Below are positions 1 through 8,623 of a stretch of DNA of 64,000 bases, one piece after another. Source of the stretch: Terriglobia bacterium. GTDB lineage: Bacteria > Acidobacteriota > Terriglobia > Terriglobales > Acidobacteriaceae. Position numbers and translations under genes: made by a program. The notes under the pieces are model-generated. The model made no database searches. It worked only from the letters and a program-made list of their open reading frames with translations, and was not told the origin of the DNA. The stretch's first letter is position 1. The number at the start of each line of letters is the position of its first letter. The DNA lies in the NCBI GenBank assembly GCA_020073525.1, contig JAIQFA010000015.1:18288-82287 (forward strand). The letters are read 5' to 3'.

Positions 1-7
1 TACGACA

Positions 8-1006
8 ATGTCTTCCCTTCCACTATTCGGCGAAACCGGCGCTCCGAAGCTCGTTGGCATTGCACGCATCGCCGCCGAAGCTGACTCCCTTCGAGAGGGA
101 CACAACGTCGAGTACTTCACCCTCGGGGCTCGTTCCCTCCTCAGCCGCGTGGTCAGCGGACGAAATCTTCCCTTCACCTGGGCCATCAATCCTTATCGTG
201 GTTGCGAGTTTGCCTGCAAGTACTGCTATGCGCGCTATACCCACGAGTTCATGGAACTGCGGGATGGCCTGGAGTTCGAGCGGAAGATTTTCGTCAAGCA
301 ACAAGCGGCGGCCCTTCTGCAATCGGAGTTGAAGAAGGTCAAGCGTGGGGAGGAGATCGCAATTGGCACGGCAACCGATCCCTATCAGCCGGCAGAACGG
401 CGCTTCGAGGTTACGCGGGCAATCCTCGAGGAACTGGCGCGGCATTCCGGGCTCGCGATAGGAATTGTGACCAAGTCGAACCTGGTCACTCGCGATGCGG
501 AGATCCTGCGGCGCGTGAGCGAACACAACCGCATCTTTGTGAATGTCACCGTGACCACGATGGATGTAGAACTGGCGCGCAAGTTGGAACCGCGTGCACC
601 CCGGCCCGATCTGCGACTGGAAGCGGTCCGCCAGTTGAATCTTGCGGGCGTGGACGCGGGCGTGATCTGCGCTCCGGTGCTGCCGGAGATCACGGACTCC
701 CCGCGCGATCTCGAGGCCCTGGTGAAAGCTGCCAAGGAAGCGGGCGCAAAGTATGTCTTTGCCAACCCGCTTTTTCTCAAACCTTGTTCGGCGGCGGTAT
801 TCCTGCCCTTTCTGGAAGAAAACTTCCCCGCCCGGGTGGAGCAATATCGGAAGCGTTATGCGGAGCGGGCATTTCTCCCCAAAGGATACGGGCAGCGATT
901 GTCGCAACTGATGGCGGCCCTGCGACGGAAATACGGAATCGGAAACGAGCACGCCCGCAGCAGTCGCAGGATGCACGCAGAAATCGGACAGATGGAGTTG
1001 TTTTGA
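8..1006 (+). CDS. SPL-family radical SAM protein
   Basis: A 332-residue radical SAM enzyme of the spore-photoproduct-lyase-like group. The 4Fe-4S cluster motif is visible as C66-x3-C70-x2-C73 inside GCEFACKYCYAR, followed by the TATDPYQPAE segment and the VTKSNLVTRD segment typical of this family. The protein should cleave S-adenosylmethionine to start a radical reaction. Its substrate is unknown: family members are often called DNA repair photolyases, but most lack proof of that. The length is full for the family, so the gene is complete although it starts 7 bases from the window edge. The C-terminal tail is basic, which would suit nucleic acid contact (inference). A palindromic repeat follows the stop. 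Family assignment is firm; function is not. Confidence 0.9.
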   Translation: MSSLPLFGETGAPKLVGIARIAAEADSLREGHNVEYFTLGARSLLSRVVSGRNLPFTWAINPYRGCEFACKYCYARYTHEFMELRDGLEFERKIFVKQQAAALLQSELKKVKRGEEIAIGTATDPYQPAERRFEVTRAILEELARHSGLAIGIVTKSNLVTRDAEILRRVSEHNRIFVNVTVTTMDVELARKLEPRAPRPDLRLEAVRQLNLAGVDAGVICAPVLPEITDSPRDLEALVKAAKEAGAKYVFANPLFLKPCSAAVFLPFLEENFPARVEQYRKRYAERAFLPKGYGQRLSQLMAALRRKYGIGNEHARSSRRMHAEIGQMELF

Positions 1007-1028
1007 GCTGGTTCGCTTTTTGCGTCTG

Positions 1029-1083
1029 GTGGAGAGCCGGGCGTCCCCGCCGGGCTGGACGGGCGAGACGCCCGGCTCTCCAC
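1029..1083. repeat. Palindromic intergenic repeat (17-bp arms)
   Basis: Arms GTGGAGAGCCGGGCGTC (1029-1045) and GACGCCCGGCTCTCCAC (1067-1083) are perfect inverted copies. The inner part (CCCGCCGGGCTGGACGGGCGA) has the same GGGCG/CGCCC style as the repeats at 51035, 54406 and 48069. It sits between two plus-strand genes and could act as a transcript hairpin. Confidence 0.85.
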
Positions 1084-1104
1084 AACCTATAATGATTGCT
1101 CCGC

Positions 1105-2265
1105 ATGGCCTCTGCTAATCAAACTGTTCCCCGACGATCTCTCCAGGACAATGCCCGGCAATTTTGGCATCGGGTGAGCGAGGGGCTGGCTGTCCACCAA
1201 CTCTGGTCGCAGTTTGAAAAGGATGCCCGGTCGAGCTACCGGCTCTATTCGGCGGGCCTCGACAATCTCCAAGAAGAACCGTCCCGTCGCCGGCGCGGCT
1301 GGCAAATGGCGAAGGCGCTGTTCTGGGCGATCCTGGAAAAACTGACCCCGGCGCGCCGCGTGCTGGTGCTACTGGCGCTGATTCTGCTGTTCTTCCCTTC
1401 CGGCGGGATGACCTACACCAACCGCGCCGGACACGTCGAAAGCTTTCAACTGGACATGCACGTCTGGGGCGGATTGCTCTTGCTGCTGGTGCTGCTGCTG
1501 GAACTCGCCGATCGGGTGGTGATGAAGCGCGACCTCGAGATCGCCAAGGATATTCAGGTCTGGTTGTTGCCGGGCGCGCCATTGCAGATTCCCGGATACC
1601 AGATTGCCTATGCCACCCGTCCGGCAAACACGGTGGCGGGCGATTACTACGATGTGATCCTGCGGCCCGGACGCACCTCGAGTGAAGACCGAATTCTGTT
1701 CGTGGTGGCCGATGTGGCGGGAAAAAGCATTCCGGCGGCGATGCTGATGGCGACGTTCCAGGCCAGCCTGCGAACGCTGTCGACGAGCGGCGTCGCACTG
1801 GCGGAGTTGGTGGCTGGCGTGAATCGCTATGCCTGTTCGAACAGCATGGGAGGAGTTCGCTTCACGACGGCCTTCTTTGCTGAGTTGGATCCGGAGACCG
1901 GGGACGTGATTTACCTCAACGCCGGCCACAATGTTCCCATTTTGCGGAAGAACTCAGGTGCGGTGGAGCGACTGGAAGTCGGAGGCCTCCCGGTAGGAAT
2001 TTTTGCAGAAACACCTTACCAGACGGGAATAACTCGCTTGGATCCTGGAGACTGGCTGGTGATCTTTACCGATGGAGTCGTCGAAGCAGTGAACCTCAAG
2101 AACGAAGAATACAGCGAACCGGAATTGATAGCAGTAGTGGATCGCGGCGCGGCATCGACTCCGGCAGAACTGCTGCGCACGCTGCTAGCGGAATTGGATC
2201 GGTTCGTGGGCAACACTCCGCAGCATGACGACATGACGTGCTTGCTGCTCAAGCGAAAGTCGTAA
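1105..2265 (+). CDS. Membrane PP2C/SpoIIE-type serine phosphatase
   Basis: Predicted 386-residue protein with a soluble N-terminus, two membrane segments (around residues 85-105 and 120-140), a short linker and a C-terminal SpoIIE/RsbU-type PP2C domain from about residue 150. Metal-binding phosphatase motifs are visible: VAGDYYD, FVVADVAGKS, LNAGHN and IFTDGVVEA. Such proteins usually dephosphorylate an anti-anti-sigma factor in partner-switching control of stress sigma factors. No sensor domain, STAS protein or kinase gene is adjacent, so its partner lies elsewhere. ATG at 1105 is preferred. A TTG at 1096 would add three residues. The gene converges on a minus-strand gene. Confidence 0.88.
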   Translation: MASANQTVPRRSLQDNARQFWHRVSEGLAVHQLWSQFEKDARSSYRLYSAGLDNLQEEPSRRRRGWQMAKALFWAILEKLTPARRVLVLLALILLFFPSGGMTYTNRAGHVESFQLDMHVWGGLLLLLVLLLELADRVVMKRDLEIAKDIQVWLLPGAPLQIPGYQIAYATRPANTVAGDYYDVILRPGRTSSEDRILFVVADVAGKSIPAAMLMATFQASLRTLSTSGVALAELVAGVNRYACSNSMGGVRFTTAFFAELDPETGDVIYLNAGHNVPILRKNSGAVERLEVGGLPVGIFAETPYQTGITRLDPGDWLVIFTDGVVEAVNLKNEEYSEPELIAVVDRGAASTPAELLRTLLAELDRFVGNTPQHDDMTCLLLKRKS

Positions 2266-2326
2266 ACCAGGTGTCAGGTCTCGGCCTTCCGGTTCCGCTT
2301 CCCCTGGGCGTTTATAGAATGGGAAC

Positions 2327-2351
2327 TGTCAGCGATGGTGGATAGCTGACA
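2327..2351. repeat. Small inverted repeat between convergent genes
   Basis: TGTCAGC (2327-2333) and GCTGACA (2345-2351) form a 7-bp stem with an 11-base loop, between the ends of two convergent genes. It has no clear U tract, so a terminator role is only possible. Confidence 0.4.
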
Positions 2352-2361
2352 ACTGCTTTTC

Positions 2362-4209
2362 TCAAGGCTGTGTCTTAACATCGGCTACCGAGAGGAATTG
2401 TCCAGCCGCGGCTTCTGCTTCACTCAAGTTCGGAGAAACCTTCCGCGCTTGTGCCGACGCAGCTTCCGCTTCCGCAGAACGGCCTGCCTGGCGCAGCGAT
2501 TGCGCCAGCAAAAGCAAATTCACATCACTGGGATCGAGCTTCACCACTCGACCGAACTGGTTGACCGCCAGATCGGACTGTCCCTGGCGAAGCGCTATAA
2601 GACCCGAACCAACCAGCGCCATTTCGTTCTCCGGACTCAGGCGCAAGGCATTCCTGTAGCTCTCGGCAGCCTGATCGTAGTGGCGCAACTGCAAATGGGC
2701 TTGACCAACCTCGCTCCATGCCACAGCCTGCACCTTCGGAGCAGAGGAAGATCGCAGCACCGAATCGGACTCTTCGATGGCTTCCTTGGGATGCCCAATA
2801 CGCAATTCATAGAAGGCCAGAGCGAGAACCTGCTCAGGCGGATACTGGTGCAGTGCCATGGCCGCCCGGAATTCGGCGATCGCCTCGTCCGACCGGCCCT
2901 GTTCCGCCAGAGCAAACGCGAGATTGTTGTGCGCCTGGTAATTCCCTTTGGTCACGCTTAACGTATATCGCCATAGGGTGTCATCGTCGTGCCAGTAGCC
3001 AAGCTGGCGATAGGTGAGACATCCCATCAGGAAGACCACCCCCAGCGTGGCAGCAGCGCGCCATGCGTTGGGGATTCGATGCTCAGAGGCTAGCGCATCC
3101 AGAGTCCATACCACCGCCACAAACAATCCAACGAACGCGATGTAAGCGTAGCGATCGGCCATCGACTGCTCGCCGACCGTGATGATCCCGATCATCGGGA
3201 CCAAGGTCCCCAGAAACCAGAACCAGCCCATGGGCAAATAGCGCCGGTCGCGCCAGCGAAGAACAAGCACCGAGACCAGAAGCAACAACGCCGTCGCCGC
3301 CAAGACCTGCCAGCCGGGCAGCGAATTCTGGGGGCGCGGATACATGGGAGCAAGCGATGTCGGCCACAACATCTTTCCGATATAGCGCACATAGGAGATC
3401 AAGACGTTCTCTCCGCGCGCTCCGAGGGAAACTTGATCAAAAGTTCTTACCGAATTCCCTGCCCGCTGTGCTAATACGGTCACCACCGAATCCGCAGCCG
3501 CAAGAAGGAATAGGGGCCACTTTTCGAGGACGAGCGCTGGGAACGAGCGCGGAGCGGAAGCCAGAAGCGCCTCCCCGGCCGCGGGTCCCCGACCCATTCG
3601 TTGCAACGGCCAGTAATCCCAAAGCAGCAGCACAAAGGGTAGCGTCACGATCTGCGGCTTCGCCATCAGACCAAAAGCAAAACAAACAGCCACCCACAGA
3701 TAGAGATCACGTCGACCTGTGCGCGCATATCGGTCGTAAGCATGCAGAGCGAGCAAGAAGAACAGCATGCTAAGAACATTCTTGCGTTCGGCGGCCCAGG
3801 CAACGGACTCCACGTTGACCGGGTGCAGTGCAAACAGCGCGCCCACCACCAGACTGGGCCAGGTGAGTCCGGTCGCCTGCCGCAATAGAAGGAAAAGCAG
3901 CACGGCATTGATGGCATGCAGCAGCAAATTTGTGTAGTGATGGCCAACCGGGTTGAGGCGAAAAACCTGACAATCCAAGGCATGCGACAGCCAAGTTAAA
4001 GGATGCCAGTTTCCCTCGCGAAACGTTGTGAACGCCCACTTCACTGTGCCCCAGGTCAAGCCCCCCTGAACATGGGGATTTTTCAGGATGTAGGACGAAT
4101 CGTCAAAGTCGATGAACCGGCTATGGATGATGGGATTGTAGAAAGCGAGCGTAGCCGCTGCCAACACGAGACTACAGATGACAACACGCATTTCGCGGGA
4201 TGAGGACAT
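2362..4209 (-). CDS. TMTC-like membrane glycosyltransferase with C-terminal TPRs
   Basis: A 615-residue polytopic membrane protein. After the first membrane segment, the first extracytoplasmic loop carries the acidic pair D36-D37 in FIDFDDSSYILKNPHV. This matches the catalytic loop of GT-C enzymes and the eukaryotic TMTC O-mannosyltransferases. About ten hydrophobic segments follow, then tetratricopeptide repeats from about residue 425 to the end (for example NYQAHNNLAFALAEQGR). It probably transfers a sugar from a lipid carrier to proteins outside the cytoplasm. ATG at 4209 is chosen because the upstream in-frame extension is not membrane-like. A related protein is encoded at 5565-7334, and two pilin genes lie beyond it, which makes pilin or surface-protein glycosylation a reasonable hypothesis. 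Confidence 0.8.
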   Translation of the reverse strand: MSSSREMRVVICSLVLAAATLAFYNPIIHSRFIDFDDSSYILKNPHVQGGLTWGTVKWAFTTFREGNWHPLTWLSHALDCQVFRLNPVGHHYTNLLLHAINAVLLFLLLRQATGLTWPSLVVGALFALHPVNVESVAWAAERKNVLSMLFFLLALHAYDRYARTGRRDLYLWVAVCFAFGLMAKPQIVTLPFVLLLWDYWPLQRMGRGPAAGEALLASAPRSFPALVLEKWPLFLLAAADSVVTVLAQRAGNSVRTFDQVSLGARGENVLISYVRYIGKMLWPTSLAPMYPRPQNSLPGWQVLAATALLLLVSVLVLRWRDRRYLPMGWFWFLGTLVPMIGIITVGEQSMADRYAYIAFVGLFVAVVWTLDALASEHRIPNAWRAAATLGVVFLMGCLTYRQLGYWHDDDTLWRYTLSVTKGNYQAHNNLAFALAEQGRSDEAIAEFRAAMALHQYPPEQVLALAFYELRIGHPKEAIEESDSVLRSSSAPKVQAVAWSEVGQAHLQLRHYDQAAESYRNALRLSPENEMALVGSGLIALRQGQSDLAVNQFGRVVKLDPSDVNLLLLAQSLRQAGRSAEAEAASAQARKVSPNLSEAEAAAGQFLSVADVKTQP

Positions 4210-4368
4210 GTCGCTATTTGGAGGCGGATCGTGTAGACCGGAGGTTCGCTGCCGTTCGGTAACGTCGCGCACCTCCCCGCCGAAGCTGATTTTAGCGTGA
4301 TCGATGGACTGCGAGCCATTTGGGGTTGCGCGGAACAAATCGACGGTAACCAACTCTCCCGCCGCTTC

Positions 4369-5466
4369 CTATGGCGGCATAAGTTCCCGGTACATCTGGT
4401 GGAAGGCATGGACGCCTTTTTCCTGCTTCACGCTGTAGCGCCCGCTGTAATAGCTGCGGGAATGCAGGTTCTTCTGCACAATTTCACAGATACTGACATC
4501 CTCGACCTGAATCTCATCGCTGAAGGCCAAAGCCTTGCTGGCAGCCTCGCTTCCCAGTTCATTCTCGGGCAAATACCATTCAAAGATTGCCAAGGTTCGC
4601 TCGGGGGCGAGGGGCAAAATGATGTTAAGCGAGACATTATCGGGATAGCAGTTAAGCATCCAGTTCGGAAACACCCAGAAATAATCAGCGGTCAGGTCAT
4701 CACCGGCCTGCTGATACCTCCGCGGGGTGGCATCTCCGGGTTGCGCGCCGCGGATCGGAGTCCACTGCCGGACGTACTGGGGATAGGGCTCGACGGTGTA
4801 GGCACTGTAGTTGATTTCCCGATTGAGCGCCGGATGGACGCTCGGCACGTGATATCCCTCGAGATAGTTGTCGATGTAGGTCTTCCAGTTGCAATTCATC
4901 TCGTAGGTGCGGCGTTCGGAAAACTTCATGCTGCGGAAACCGAACTTCTCTGCCTGGGCGGGCAATTCGCCCAGACTTTCGTGCAGCGGCCGGGCCTCGG
5001 GATCGAGATTCACGAAGACCAAGTTGAACCATTCCTCGCAGTGAACCGGAACCAACCCGAATTCCTTAGCATCAAAATCCTCGACGCCGTCAAATTCTGG
5101 GGTCACCAGAAGAGCGCCGTCGAGGCGGTAGGTCCAGCCGTGGTAGCCGCAGCGGAAAAGTTTGCGGTTTCCACAACCCGAGGCGGGGTTGCCGGCGCGG
5201 TGGCGGCAAATGTTATGAAAGCAGCGCAGAACGCCGTCGTCGCCACGGGCGATCAGGAGCGGCTCTCCGATAAGGTCGAACGTGAAGTAGTCGCCGGGGT
5301 TCGTGGCCTGGTGAACATGACCGACAACCTGCCAGGTGGAGCCGAAGAGCCTGGCCCGTTCCTCGTCAAAGGTTTGAGAACTGAAATAGAGGGGCGCGGG
5401 CAGAGTGGAAGCCCGCGCGATGTCACGATCCAGGGAGTGGGCGGAACTTAAAGGAAGGTTCGTCAT
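4369..5466 (-). CDS. Rieske non-heme iron oxygenase, alpha subunit
   Basis: A 365-residue aromatic-ring-hydroxylase or quaternary-amine-oxygenase type alpha subunit. The Rieske 2Fe-2S ligands are C87-x-H89 and C106-x2-H109. The mononuclear iron site shows H206 and H211 in EGYHVPSVHP, a probable D323, and the bridging acid D199 in NWKTYIDNYLEGYH. All catalytic residues are therefore present. The overall pattern resembles choline/carnitine monooxygenase-like enzymes more than classical aromatic dioxygenases, but the substrate cannot be read from sequence. No reductase or ferredoxin gene is nearby, so electrons must come from a partner encoded elsewhere. ATG at 5466 has GGAG six bases upstream. 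It sits between two TMTC-like genes on the same strand. Confidence 0.88.
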   Translation of the reverse strand: MTNLPLSSAHSLDRDIARASTLPAPLYFSSQTFDEERARLFGSTWQVVGHVHQATNPGDYFTFDLIGEPLLIARGDDGVLRCFHNICRHRAGNPASGCGNRKLFRCGYHGWTYRLDGALLVTPEFDGVEDFDAKEFGLVPVHCEEWFNLVFVNLDPEARPLHESLGELPAQAEKFGFRSMKFSERRTYEMNCNWKTYIDNYLEGYHVPSVHPALNREINYSAYTVEPYPQYVRQWTPIRGAQPGDATPRRYQQAGDDLTADYFWVFPNWMLNCYPDNVSLNIILPLAPERTLAIFEWYLPENELGSEAASKALAFSDEIQVEDVSICEIVQKNLHSRSYYSGRYSVKQEKGVHAFHQMYRELMPP

Positions 5467-5564
5467 CGGTGCTCCAGCGAGGGCCATTCTACCGCCGAGA
5501 CGCCGAGGACGCCGAGAAAAAGCGGGTACACTCAAGACCTACGGCCCCGTTGGTACTGCAAAGT

Positions 5565-7334
5565 TCAGGGACGAGAATTCGCCACCACCCCTTCACTTTT
5601 CTTCAATTCCCCTTCGGCTGCAGCGTTATCCGGGTAGTGCGTCAACTCTGTTTTGAAGGCGGCGATGGCGGCTTCCCGGTCGCCTTGGGATTCACAGATC
5701 AATCCGAGAATGAAATGGTAGCCGCGAGCTTGCGGGTTTCTTACGATCGCCTGACGAGCGCTGTCGGCTGCTTCAGGGAGCTTCTTCAGTTGGAGTTCGA
5801 CGATTGCCAGATAGATGTACTGATCCGAGTCGTTGCGGTCGATCATGATGGCCCGTTGCAGGGACTCCCGGGCTGCAGTGAAGTTTCCGATCTTGTAGTA
5901 CGCGAATCCGAGGTTGTAGTTGGACCGCCAGAAATTCGGGTTTCTTTTGATGACCTCGAGATACAGCGGAACGGCGCGACTGGGCTGATTCGCGTCCAGC
6001 AGGGCGTTGGCGAGGTTGTCGCGCACTGTCAGATTGTCCGGCGCCGATTCCAGACCGCGCGTATAGAGTGCGATGTCGTTGGCCCATTGCATCTGCTCAG
6101 CAAGAGTCAGGCCGGCGAAGAGCAATGCAAGGACGCCGGTGAGCGCTGCGGGCACGATGATACGTTGGCGATCGGTCATGCGCTGCCCTAAGGCAGCGAT
6201 AGAAAGTGCGACGAGGAGCGCAAAACCGGCCGACGGCAGGTACAGATAACGATCATGCACGATGTCGCCGGCAGTGAGGGAGCGCAGGTCGAGCACGGGC
6301 AGTAGCGGAAGGACGATTACCGCGAGCGCAAAGAATGCAACTTGTTTTTGCGGAAGTGTGCGAATGCAATAATACAGGACTAGCCCAACCGTTAGCAGAA
6401 CGCATAGCGGCAACAGGACCGATGTACCGGTGGCGGAATGGACGTAGTCGATTGCATAGAACTCGCTCAGGCGAAGCGGGAGAAGCAGATGCTTCACGTA
6501 AAAAAGGACAACCGAGGGCCCGGAAAGGAACATCTCAGTCCATGAAATCGCGATCGTTGGATGAGCGAGGCCTCCTAATGTCCGGTAGCGAACGCCGATG
6601 TAGATCAGGACGAGAAGGGCATAAGGTGCAGCTTCTCGGGCAGCCGTCTTACTCTTGCCACTCGCTTGATCTTGAGTCCGGTCTTGTGGACGAATCAGCG
6701 ACAACGCAACGATCAGCAAAGGTAGGACGATCGCAGTTTCCTTGGAGAGGAGCGCGAGAGCAAACAATCCCAGTGACAATACAAATTGAGACGCCTTTCG
6801 CGATTCGCGAAAGCTTAGGAAAGCGGAGCAACTCCCCAACGCGCAGGACGCCATCAGCGGGTCCGTGACGCCTGAGATCCACGCTACGTTCTCAACGTGC
6901 GCCGGGTGCAACCCGAAGAACAGCGCCGCGACGAAGGCGATCGTGCGGTCGCGTGCCAGTTGCTGCGCAACACGAAACACCAAGTAGGTCGCTGCAACAT
7001 GGCACAAGACACTGGCTCCGTGCCAACCCGCCGGGTTCTCGCCAAAGAGCGCGTAGTTCAGCCTGAGCCACAAAAGAAACAGTGGGCGATAGTAATTTCC
7101 CGCACTATTGGGATAGATTGCCGCCCACACGTGGGACGTAAAGTACTGGGGCAGGTAACGCCAGTCGTGGATGGCAGGGTTTTTGAGGATTTGCGGGACA
7201 TCGTCGTACACGAATCCGAAAGCGAGCGTGCCGAGATAGGCAAGCGCAGTTACGCTGCAGACGATGATCTCCATTGTTCCCGGGCGAGAGAACAGAGGCA
7301 ACGGGGAGGACTCGGCTGCTTGATTACGGTCCAT
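5565..7334 (-). CDS. TMTC-like membrane glycosyltransferase with C-terminal TPRs
   Basis: A 589-residue relative of the protein encoded at 2362-4209. The first loop has FVYDDVPQILKNPAI with acidic pair D44-D45, very like the FVYDD motif of TMTC proteins. Conserved HPAHVENVAWISG in a later loop matches HPVNVESVAWAAE of the other copy. Around ten membrane segments are followed by four or more TPR units from about residue 425. Probable role: transfer of a lipid-linked sugar to exported proteins, with the TPRs choosing the acceptor (inference). An alternative start is Met21. The next gene, divergently transcribed, is a type IV pilin. Confidence 0.8.
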   Translation of the reverse strand: MDRNQAAESSPLPLFSRPGTMEIIVCSVTALAYLGTLAFGFVYDDVPQILKNPAIHDWRYLPQYFTSHVWAAIYPNSAGNYYRPLFLLWLRLNYALFGENPAGWHGASVLCHVAATYLVFRVAQQLARDRTIAFVAALFFGLHPAHVENVAWISGVTDPLMASCALGSCSAFLSFRESRKASQFVLSLGLFALALLSKETAIVLPLLIVALSLIRPQDRTQDQASGKSKTAAREAAPYALLVLIYIGVRYRTLGGLAHPTIAISWTEMFLSGPSVVLFYVKHLLLPLRLSEFYAIDYVHSATGTSVLLPLCVLLTVGLVLYYCIRTLPQKQVAFFALAVIVLPLLPVLDLRSLTAGDIVHDRYLYLPSAGFALLVALSIAALGQRMTDRQRIIVPAALTGVLALLFAGLTLAEQMQWANDIALYTRGLESAPDNLTVRDNLANALLDANQPSRAVPLYLEVIKRNPNFWRSNYNLGFAYYKIGNFTAARESLQRAIMIDRNDSDQYIYLAIVELQLKKLPEAADSARQAIVRNPQARGYHFILGLICESQGDREAAIAAFKTELTHYPDNAAAEGELKKSEGVVANSRP

Positions 7335-7826
7335 AGTATTTCCAGGTTCAGACGCTTCCGGGCAGGCGCGGAGCGCAGGTCGGCAGATACCGCCGTCTGA
7401 GCAGTTGACAAAAGACTAACGACCGGCAAACGCCGAGACAAGTAACTGCAGTGTGTCAGGAGTGAATGGTCGACTTTACGTCGCGGGCTACTCGGTGTTC
7501 TGACGATACAATTTCCGACGCAAGAAAAGCCGCGGCGGGCGTTTCAAAAATAGGAAACGCGGCCCCAGGCGGGCAGTTTGAGGGGACGGGCGAAATGGCG
7601 GCGGACTGGCAAAATTTGTCAATCAGGGTCTTGAAAGTGTCATACGGCGGAGAACCGAGAGTGACCGGGGTGGTAACTACCGCGCGGAAGGCCACTGAAA
7701 ACATTGAATGTTCGACCAGAAGGACATCTGACTTCCGTCACTTGGGTCTCTGGCCCTCAGAGTGCGATAGTACACACGAGTTGGTCATCCAACCAAAACA
7801 GTCAAACGGAGACGAGGACAATTTAA
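7335..7826. other. Divergent intergenic region upstream of pilin
   Basis: 492 bases between a minus-strand glycosyltransferase gene and the first pilin gene. It holds the sigma-54-like element at 7751-7765 and presumably an unrecognised promoter for the minus-strand gene. An open frame crossing it into the pilin gene has no family resemblance and is not called. Confidence 0.6.
7751..7765 (+). promoter_or_regulatory. Candidate sigma-54 promoter of pilin 1
   Basis: TGGCCCTCAGAGTGC has the invariant GG and GC separated by 10 bases, as in the -24/-12 consensus TGGCAC-N5-TTGC. It lies 61 bases before the pilin ATG. The same arrangement precedes the second pilin (8554-8568), with the same GTGC at -12. 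Confidence 0.5.
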
Positions 7827-8312
7827 ATGCGGAAACAAAAGGGCTTCTCACTGATCGAACTGCTGATCGTGGTGGCGATCATCCTGATCATCGCCGCGAT
7901 TGCTATCCCGAACCTATTGCGTGCACGTATTGCGGCCAATGAATCGTCCGCAGTGGCGTCGATTCGTACACTGAACACAGCACAGATTTCTTACAACTCC
8001 GCTTACCCGACGGTCGGCTTCTCGGTCAATTTGGCCAATCTAGCGGGCACGACCTGCAATCCGCCGGCTTCAAACAGCGCTTGCTTGATCGATACGAATC
8101 TAGCGGCCGGCACCAAGAGCGGCTATACGTTTGCCATGGGGTCTACGGCCAACGCCGGACTGAACGTGGGCTATCAAGCATCGGCTGACCCGCTGAGTCC
8201 GAATTCGACGGGCGTGCGCTACTTCTGCTCGTTTGAGGACGCGGTTGTGCGTTCTGGAGCGGCAACGTTGGCGGGTTCGGCTTGCACAAATGCGGCTAGC
8301 CCACTGCAGTAA
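7827..8312 (+). CDS. pilA: Type IV major pilin-like protein
   Basis: A 161-residue prepilin. The leader MRKQKG is followed by the type III signal FSLIELLIVVAIILIIAA, with the cleavage glycine at residue 6 and Glu at mature position 5, so it is recognised by prepilin peptidase. The globular part has four cysteines (C77, C86, C134, C153), likely two disulfides. The next gene is a close paralogue with the same cysteine layout, so the pair probably arose by duplication. The assembly genes pilC and pilB lie about 7 kb downstream. A strong terminator follows the stop, making this a single-gene transcript. Product assignment is firm; whether this or the second copy is the main subunit is unknown. 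Confidence 0.93.
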   Translation: MRKQKGFSLIELLIVVAIILIIAAIAIPNLLRARIAANESSAVASIRTLNTAQISYNSAYPTVGFSVNLANLAGTTCNPPASNSACLIDTNLAAGTKSGYTFAMGSTANAGLNVGYQASADPLSPNSTGVRYFCSFEDAVVRSGAATLAGSACTNAASPLQ

Positions 8313-8351
8313 CTCGAATGTGGCAAAGTACCTGGGGGAGGGTACAAGCCG

Positions 8352-8385
8352 AAAAAAAGCAGAGGAGAAATCCTCTGCTTTTTTT
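8352..8385 (+). terminator. Rho-independent terminator after pilin 1
   Basis: Stem AGCAGAGGA (8358-8366), loop GAAA, stem TCCTCTGCT (8371-8379), followed by a T tract and preceded by an A tract. It works on paper in both directions. Confidence 0.95.
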
Positions 8386-8553
8386 ATTGTGAGACCCTTT
8401 TTTGGTAATTGCTCGGTCCCAAGTCCGGAAATCGACTGACACAAAATGTCCCTTGCGATGCAGGAGAATGGCGAAAGCGGCGCACGAGGGGAGGGTGGCT
8501 CCGAATTGCATTGCATTCAAACCACTTATGCGGTTGGTGGGGGGGGACTAGTC

Positions 8554-8568
8554 CGGCACGCAAAGTGC
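8554..8568 (+). promoter_or_regulatory. Candidate sigma-54 promoter of pilin 2
   Basis: CGGCACGCAAAGTGC keeps GG-N10-GC and the full GGCAC of the -24 element. It lies 55 bases before the ATG, a distance close to that seen for pilin 1. Confidence 0.55.
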
Positions 8569-8623
8569 AACAGTCCTGTCGAGAACTGGATCTCATGTCG
8601 TCATCCGGCTCGGAGGAGATGCG

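Larger units (their letters stand above)
8313..8623. other. Spacer between the two pilin genes
   Basis: 311 bases holding the terminator of pilin 1 (8352-8385) and the sigma-54-like element of pilin 2 (8554-8568). The two pilins are therefore likely to be transcribed separately. I see nothing else in it. Confidence 0.6.

Noticed and set aside
4297..5451. Long plus-strand open frame of 384 codons
   Set aside because: Antisense to the Rieske oxygenase, whose iron ligands are all intact; the antisense product has no recognisable motif.
7466..7942. Plus-strand open frame overlapping the first pilin
   Set aside because: No homology, no ribosome-binding site, and it overlaps the pilin gene in another frame; it crosses the likely promoter.
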